Source: Hetaerina americana
Lineage: Eukaryota; Arthropoda; Insecta; Odonata; Calopterygidae
NCBI GenBank assembly: GCA_022747635.1
Contig: JAKTNV010000119.1
Span: forward strand, 310,001 to 374,000
Length of the DNA stretch: 64,000 nucleotides
Direction: 5' to 3'
Part shown: positions 53,501-62,500 of the stretch, one piece after another
How the letters are laid out: the number at the start of each line of letters is the position of its first letter
Position numbering within the stretch: the stretch's first letter is position 1
Made by a program: the position numbers and the translations under genes
The notes under the pieces: generated by a model
Told to the model about the DNA's origin: nothing
The model's database searches: none
The model's input: only the letters and a program-made list of their open reading frames with translations

Positions 53501-56500
53501 GAAATTACCAATTTTAAGTAAATTTTTCTTTTGAGCTTCTTATTTTGGACCACATTCAGGGAAACTGGGCATTTATTGCTCTGTGGTCACTAATTCCTTA
53601 AAAATTTCTATATTTAAGATTTCTTTGGGCATGTTTGTTGCTAACAAATCAAGAATATTATTTCCCCTAGTTGATGAAGTGAAAAATCGATGCAAGAGTT
53701 CAATGTAAAAGAATATACTAGTGACTAAAAGGTATCATTCTCTTTGTCCCTGATTTTAAAATACAATGTGCTCCAATCAATAGATGGAACATTAACATCT
53801 CCACTGATTATAGTCGTATTGGGATGAGAAACTTTTGATTTTCTAATATAGTCCAATCCTTTTTTCAATTACCTTCATCACTACATTCCTGGCAGTCCCA
53901 GATATGTAGTAAACACAAGACCGGTTCAGAGGGTTCCGAAACAATTGGATTGCCGACTAAAAGTCAATGAAGGAGGCTCCAATATCTCTACAGTAATTAT
54001 GCAACCTCTGATTAATACCTTCCATTCAGGTCCAAACCAGATGTCCACAATCAATCCTCCGGACAAGGCTACAGATCATGAGAATTGCATCAACCGAATT
54101 GACACTCGTGAGTTCCTTTCACTGAAGGAATGTAAATGATCAATTATCAAAGTAATGGGCATGATTGTGACATGACTATCCATGGCGGCACAGAAAAACC
54201 AGTCGGGGAATGTGGTGGGGGGTCTACCATTCCAACGCAGTCGGTTGCTAGTTTGCTCCGAGCAGTCTGAGCAGAAAGAAGTCCCCCCCCACGACGTGTT
54301 TTCCCAACTTTGTAGCACACGCTGGAGCAATGGAGCACCCAGCCACATGTTCTTCATCGTTACTAACTTCCTGGCCTGTGTGATCCCCCAGCCCCCTTAC
54401 AGTCCCCCCCCACGACGTGTTTTCCCAACTTTGTAGCACACGCTGGAGCAATGGAGCACCCAGCCACATGTTCTTCATCGTTACTAACTTCCTGGCCTGT
54501 GTGATCCCCCAGCCCCCTTACAGTCCCGACTTAGCTCCATGCAACTTTTTTTAGTTTACCCGACTGAAAGGAAAGCATTGGGAGACCGTGTAAAACATCA
54601 AGAAGCATGTTACAATGTTCCTGAGAGACATTCCCATCGAGGAGTTTTAGGGTGCCTTCCAGGCAGGGCAGACACGTCTCCGCAAGTGTACTGATGCAAG
54701 GGGAGAGTATTTTGAAGAATTTTAAGCATTTGTACCAGTACGATCAATTAATCTATTTTCCCAGAAAATGCACATTACTTTTATAGAGGCCCCTCTAGAA
54801 TTTCATCAGATTTGTGGTTCACGGTATCACTGACACCTATATGAGCCACAACCCTCTAGCCTGGAGTAGTAGCCTTAGTGCCAACAGACACTGCTCCAAC
54901 CATCTCTATCACCATTTCACTCAATGTCCAAATTACACAGAACAATGACCATGCAGGGCATATATTGTGATTATTTTTTGTTTAGATTTTACAGTTTTTG
55001 ACCTACCTTTGGTCCCAGAAGTCCTGGTTGGTCAGTAAGTATTAATCCAAGTTCTTTTAAGGCTGTTCTCAAAAATTTCCTTCGTTCTCTATGCTGAAGA
55101 GCTCTGAAAGAAAAATGATTCATTAAAAATGCCAGCAACAAATTTTTGAAAAATCTACCAACCTAAACGAAAAACAGATTGAACAACACCATCTTTCATA
55201 AACTCCATTAAAAAACTCTATGAATATTTATTAAAATACATGGGTACCATAAGCACACCAAATATAGGAATCTCCAGATGGTGAGGTGAAGATACTGGTA
55301 ACACTGGTTTTCACGGTGGTCACTTCGGAAGGGTTAATGGCTCGCTTCGAATAGTAATTTCATGTCGCACCATGCAGGCCGTGTAACTTACCATCTCAAA
55401 TTTTCATCCAGTTCATACTGTAACATTCTTTCATGATAACTTTTAAATTTTACCAACTTTTGGCAAGCCCTTCAGGAGTTACTACTGTACTGTCATCCGC
55501 AAACTAGAGCATGTGAATTTACCGAAACTCCTTTGTTGCCCAATTCTTGCACTTCTTTTATTACCTCTTCCAGATAAACATTGAATAGGGCTGGCAAGTG
55601 ATTTCATCCTCGTCTAAGACCTTTGTTTATTTTGGCTGATATTTTCCTTTAACTGGTTTATTAGAATTGTTAATGCCTGATTTTTGCTAAGGCGATGGAT
55701 TATTCTTCCAGTCATTGTACTCAATTCCAAGCACTTCTAGTATCTTGAACATCTTGTTCCGTTTGAAGTTGTCAAGGGCTTTCTCCAAGTTCACAGATAC
55801 CACACATAATGGTCTGTTCATAAATATCTTTACTGCACACAAAAGCTTAATAACTATTAAGTTAAAACATCTTTCCAAATAAATTGGTTTTTTAAAGAAC
55901 GGGACACAGATTTGAAGTTCATTGCTCATGTATGTCAAATCATCAGTGCAAAAAGGATGAAAAGCCTCATTCCTAAGTTAGGATTCTGATACTGGCTGTC
56001 AGTCACCTCCCCTAAACAATACTATGAAAGGAAACTGAGGCTGCTGATGTTTTGACTGCTGTGAAAACAACCCTACATATGTTCCATCAACAAGAACGCA
56101 AACAATATTAATTACATCCCAAAACTTTTGCTTACAAATAACAGAAAACAGTGATGTTATTGAAATTTGCAATCAAGGCAACCATTTTCTACGCTTGATG
56201 CAGGAAAAAATACTTAAAGAGTAAGTATTTTCCCAGCAAATCCGCTTTCACTAATATCTCAAAGTAATACCCTTACACCATCAGCCCACAAGATGCAGGC
56301 TAATGTTCGAGCACATTTGGGAGTTGAAAAAGTGCATATTATGGGCAACGAAATATGGTATTTATGCCTCATAATTAATTGCAAAGATTACAGTGAAATA
56401 TAACCAAAGAAAAAATGTAAATTTCAGGTAGAGATAAAGCTGAATACATTGTGTACTTACGCTTTTTGAATGGCTTGGTTATAGCAGTCTTTGACTTCAG

Positions 56501-59500
56501 ATATCCTTTTCCCATAACCTTTTAAACTATCAAAGAAGCTTTGAATATAAGCATGAATATAGAGAACTTCATCCCGGAACAGCGCAACCACCCAACTGGA
56601 TTCAAGTGCACTGGTCCATAACTTATTTGCAGTTTCTTGTGCCAACGCTTGGTGGTTTAACATGAACCCAACTGAAATCAAAGTGGAAAATGAAGACCAA
56701 ATAAGATGAGAGGAAATGAAATTTGAACAAAAAATACAAATGATCAACATTAATACTCACACACAATCCACCTTTCCATTACCTCCAGGGAAAGATATTC
56801 ACAGGACATGGTATCAGTTTGTAAGGGCTTCAGAAGCTGTCCTGGGTTTCCAACTAAACTCAGCTTTTGATCAGACCTATGCAATCAAGTATTTATAATC
56901 ATGTAACTAATCATAACACAAATATAATTCATGAATATATATAAATAATCCTGATCCCAAAACTCTGGTTGATGATGAAATACCAATTTTTTGTTCAGAG
57001 TTACAATATTAATTGCATCATATAGCCTAGTTCACACTTAGAATTTAAGCAGTTATCAAGAATTTTTATAATATGCGCTATCCAGAGAATTTATGCATCT
57101 TAGCATGCTATAATCATTTAGACCAAATTTACAACTTTCAGCTGCATACTTTACGACACACGAATGAAGCCAAAGAACTGAATTTCATGTAAGAAAAGTG
57201 AAGTCATCAACACACAAAAATAACTTACAGAAATTCATTTTGGAAAATTAGGATATAGGCGAGAATCTTTAATCAAACACTTTCCGAAACTTTGTGATAT
57301 CCTAACAGGCTTTTTTTCCAGAAAATGAGTTGCTGAGTGAATTGTTTTCTTATTAAATCAATCGATAATTTCAAAAAGGTAGTCAATAAAGCCTCCCCAC
57401 ACACAGTTACCTAGATGTGGTGCATTCTGATGACCATTAGAGCTGTAATGGTGGGAGCAATGATATTTGTTCCAGGTGGGGTCGCTTATGCCAGATAGGT
57501 CAAAGGGTAAGAGACAGATGAAAGGTTGTCTGCATGGCTTCTATTCCTCAGTGACGCAGGCGGCTGCAAAGGTGCCTGACCCCTGCGGGGCAGCCATTTG
57601 AGTCACTCAGGTGCCAATGCCAGATGGAGAGTCAGAGTGGTAAGAACAGGATTGATTCTTAGTAAATGAAGCACTATTCCACTCTCAATAAAATATATTA
57701 CCACCTAGGTTTCGATGACAATTCATCATCTTTTGGTCTTCACTCTCGTCATCTTCAAGTTACCCGCAGATGACATCATAACCTCAAAACCTATGTCATT
57801 ATATATTTTATTAAAGTGGAATAGTACATAGTTATTCACTATGAATTGAGGGGTCTCCATTATCATTGATACATGATCAACTGAGATCACATAAGTGGTC
57901 TTTGATTTCCATACGGCTTTCAGATAAGCACATAAGATGATACATGAAGTAGGGATAATCAAAGAGTATAGAAGAGAGATTGATAAAGTTGCTTCTCTGT
58001 CTTGTCTGACACCAAACCACAATTTTCAATCAGAATTTTGGTTTGCTTCGTACATGTGGAGCTCACACAGTACTAAGCCGAATGGCATGCAAAAGTCACA
58101 TCAGTGTGGGTGGGGGGGGGGCAGTTCTTTTCCCGGTTCCAGCTATGGTTTCCCAGGAATATCTGGTAACCAAAAAATGACATAGCTTGGGTGAAGTTGA
58201 AGGTGCCCGGAGGCGTGCCCCAGGGAATTGAATCTGGGCCATCTGGTCAGTGGTCCAATGCTCTCCCCTGGACTATTACACCCCTCTTTTCAATGATAAG
58301 TAACTAAATTATTGTAAGAGTTGATTTGACGAAAATAAGGAATATAATTATAATCAATCTTAAGCCTTCTACTAGAAGTGTAAGTGATAGGACGTCAATT
58401 CAAGTGAGACTTGGAATATAAACAATACAATTACAAAGTAATAACTCTGAACATGATTATTATATGCATGGCAAAATCATGCAGATTCCTCCGATTCCAA
58501 TATCACATCGGACAGCATTGAAGGTTAAAATAACTTCTAAGTTTTAACTACATGACTTATCATAACCATTATTCTCATTTTAATAAAATATTTAATCCAC
58601 ACATGAGAAAAATACTTAATGGAATCCAGGGGATAGAAAAAACTTGGTACAAATTTTGGAGAGACTCGGAGATTTCCTCAGTCAACTCATTGGCGAAAAT
58701 TACCCTTACCTCCATTTTTCTGCAGAAAGGTTACGACTCGAATAAACTGGCCACAAAGAATTTAGAGCCGACTGAAGGAGTTTATTGTGAGGAACAAATT
58801 CTTCAGAGAGTTTCTTGATTGGAGGGTCATAATCCATAATCATTTGCCCGAGGCGAGGAAAGCTTTGATCACTGCAAAGAGAGAAAAAAATGTCAGCGTT
58901 AAAAGGAAAATGCTGGCACAAAAATACACCTTTCCTTCTTTCAATTATGCCATAAATGTACCAAGTATCACAAACTTTAGACATCTCTGGGTGGCAGCAA
59001 TTAGATGGTCTCTGATTCCATATTTTGGAGGATAAGACTTCATTTTTGAAGGTTTTGTCTGTCATTTCATTTCCCTAAGGTAAACTAACTAACTGTACTA
59101 AGGTTACATGCGCAAATATTTCAGCTTTTACCCCTGTAGCATAGACATTCATGGGATGATAATGAATCAATAAAAATAAGACACGTCTCATTCACCTCAC
59201 TCGAATTGTTTTCTAGAGTCAATCCCCTTGATGAACACACACAACAATGCGTTTTCCTTTCACTGCCCAGTGCGAGTGGTCCTTCACTTCTCAATGCACC
59301 AGATGCATCACACTACTGTCCAGATGTCCTTGCATGGCCACCCCACTTCAACTTGCAGATGAGCCATATTCCAAAAGGTTTCTAATTAGGGCAATTTGGA
59401 ATTGACTATGCATTAAATTGGCATCACATGAAGATGGAAGTATCCAACCATTTACTATACTTAGACACACAACACAAAATTTAGGTGGAAACAGATTTTT

Positions 59501-62500
59501 GGTGTATTTACAAGTACGACAGCTGATGGAATTTGCCACCCGGTATTTAATGTCCACATATCCCACATAGCAGTTATAATCCTGTACAATGTTTCCCCAT
59601 GGTCATCACAGGAGCTTCCTTCCATTGGTGTTTAATGAATATTTGAGAGCATGTACACTTCTCTTTTGTCTTCCCACACCATTGTTTTCCAGTTATCCCA
59701 TGTCAGCTCTTTTCAATTATAGTCACTATTATATTAGAAATTCAGAAAGATTTCAGTTGATTTCAATCTTCAGACTAACAAGCGTTGCTGTGCAAACATT
59801 GCAATGAACTGTGAGCAAGGTCTCCTCTTTCAGGATAATTTTGAGAGGTGAATTAGTACATGGCCATTAGGGCTGGACAGGAGTGGAAGGGTGGAGAGAA
59901 ACCTGGCATCGGCATTAGCCTACTCTTAACGAAAGGTGCCAAGGGGTCCGCAGCTTAACGTCCCATCTGATGGACGGCGTACTCACTCAAAGTGCTCTCC
60001 ACAAAGCACCTCAAGTAGGGATTGGGATACCACTGAAAAAAATCTGCTGCCACCGGGATTCGAACCTGGGAACTCACAGTGGGAAGCCTGTACATTAGCC
60101 ATCGCAACATCTCAATCCCCAAGCACAGTATTCAAGAATGTTTCTGGCGAGTCGGGAAATGTTTCCTGTTATATTACATCAGGATGGGTGATATCAACTT
60201 GGTCTAAATTTCTCTAAGATTTTTCACCAAAGTGCATTTTTTTAAATGGGCTAATTTCACCAGAGTGAAATTTTTTGCGAGTTATTTTGCACATTAAAAT
60301 GTTGTGCTATCGTATTACAGATATATTCCAGTTGTCAAGGAAAGATATGAAATGCCTTCTCATTTTGTATTCATGTAATTCAATGGGAAAGAAAACATAT
60401 AGGATGGAATTCTGATAGAGGATAGATTATGATAGCATACAACCATGGATACTTAACTGAAGGATAGAGAAAACATTTAAGAAAATGAAATTGGAGAACA
60501 CAGGGAACAGATAACATCCCTGAAGAATTTTTGAAAATGACAAAAGAAAATTTAATATGATACAACATTTTCAGCATTTATGAGAGATGAATTTGATAAG
60601 AAGTTTTTTTAAACCAATATAACATATATATAATACATACCCAAAAAAGGGATATGCAGCATTGCGTGAGGACTGGAAGTTTGTCTGTCATAAGGCAAAG
60701 GTATAACTAAGGATGAATAACAAACGAAGGGAGAAAAGAGTAAATGAGTACTTGCTCAAGGATCACTTTGGAAGGGGAGGGCAACAAGTGATGCCATAGC
60801 AATAATGAGGTCACCAATTGAAAGGAATATATAATACAACCAGGATGAATACATATATCTAGTAAATATTGAGGAAGCATTTCAGAAGCAATGAGCTCAA
60901 TTAATGAACATTTTCAAGATGATAGGAGTAGACTGGATAGTTAAGACAACTGATCTGGTATCTATTAAGGTCTGAGAAAGTCTATAACGGTCTATAAAGG
61001 TATATAAAAATCTAGAAATGTCTATAAAGATCGACAGACGTTCTGATAGAAAATGTTAAGCCAGCACAGGCAGCACTGGGCAAGGGAGTAAGAAAGGGTT
61101 GTCCATTATTACCTGCTCATTTCCATAAATAAGCGGGGGGAAATGGGATCAAGTGTTAGTTAGACAGTCAGTCAAAGGATTAATTCTTACTTAGGTCATT
61201 GCTGAACCTGTGTGATTGGTATGGGATGATATGTGATCATAAAAAACCAAGTTAATGAGATTCTCAACACAAAGGACGGATAAGATAAAGATACGAATTA
61301 AGGTAAAGTAAATATGATATGAACAATAAAACAAGCAATACTTCTTTGTCAAAAGTGCATTGATATTCCGTGCGAGACACCAGTTTTTGTAATAAAATTA
61401 TTGAACAAGACTTTGATTGCAAAATGTCGACATGACCCTCAAAATACTAGCATACTATCATAATATGCAGGCTTGCTGCACATTATCCTCGGCAACTTGA
61501 CCGACCTTTGACTGTGAGCCATCTCATAAGCAGCATTGAACAATCCAAGAACAGCTTTTCTATCTTCCACTCTAGAGAGCAATATCATTAATGTGACGTA
61601 TGTGGTAACCAGATCCAAATATGACTTGGTGAGATCGAAATTCAGCGTCTGCAAAGTAAAATAATTATTAGGGCACGTAATCGAATAAAGGGTAGTCTAA
61701 AACTGTATTAATAATAATAACAATATTTAATAAGTAGGCTATAGTTTCCATCCAGAAAGCCATAGTTTACAACATAGAGTTCAATTAAAATCTGGTGGGA
61801 CAAAGTCTTTTAAGTCATTGAATAATTCCGAAAAAAGGAAGGATCGCAGTCTCTTTTTAAAGATATTGGCTGTGTTTACAAATACTTACAATATCCAGAT
61901 GAACTTGACATGCATCCATTGTAGTCAGGAGCTCACATACATTGTCCTTAAATTCCATCAAGTCAACGAAAGTGTAGTAGTAGAGTGAGAGGGACTTAAT
62001 GATCTCATTCTTGATATTTGTAATAGCTTGAAGCTAAAATTCAAAATACATGTAATGAACAAGTTGTCATTGTAAAAGATTACCTCAGAAAAACATATTC
62101 TTATGTTACAAACCACTTCAATTATTATTGCGACTATATTTGCTAAACATACTAATTCCGACAAAATATTGAACCCTAAAAATGTATACAAAAGGTCGCA
62201 TTGTCTTAGGAAAACGCCAATTTCAAAGAAACAGCTATTGTAAGATTATTATGCTCACTTACTCCTTTAATGTCAATGTTGGGAAATCTTCTTACAATAT
62301 ATTTGATTGAAGATTCGAGGTTTTTGTCGGACAGAAATCCTGGTTTAGACTTCGCATCTCCGCAAGCCTAGACATGAAGGATAAATTAATTGCCAGAAAA
62401 CGGTTCGCAAATTGAATTCCAGGCTGAATTCTTACCTTTTTAATATTATATATCCTTGTCAACATTCCAATACCCCTGTCATTGTTAAGGGACAGCTTCT

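Noticed and set aside
57726..58022. 98-codon minus frame
   Set aside because: The text near its end (GGTTTCGATGACAATTCATC, plus strand) looks repeat-derived but I could not assign an element or a protein family.
57841..58290. CRISPR-like or tandem array
   Set aside because: No regularly spaced repeats; eukaryotic context.
56877..58709. Suspected loss of about 40 Hem residues in this intron
   Set aside because: The residues were found as a short exon at 56761-56876.
61513..61648. Earlier donor for Hem exon 4 (CACA/GTCAAA)
   Set aside because: It would leave one base and put exon 5 out of frame; the donor at 61506 restores it.
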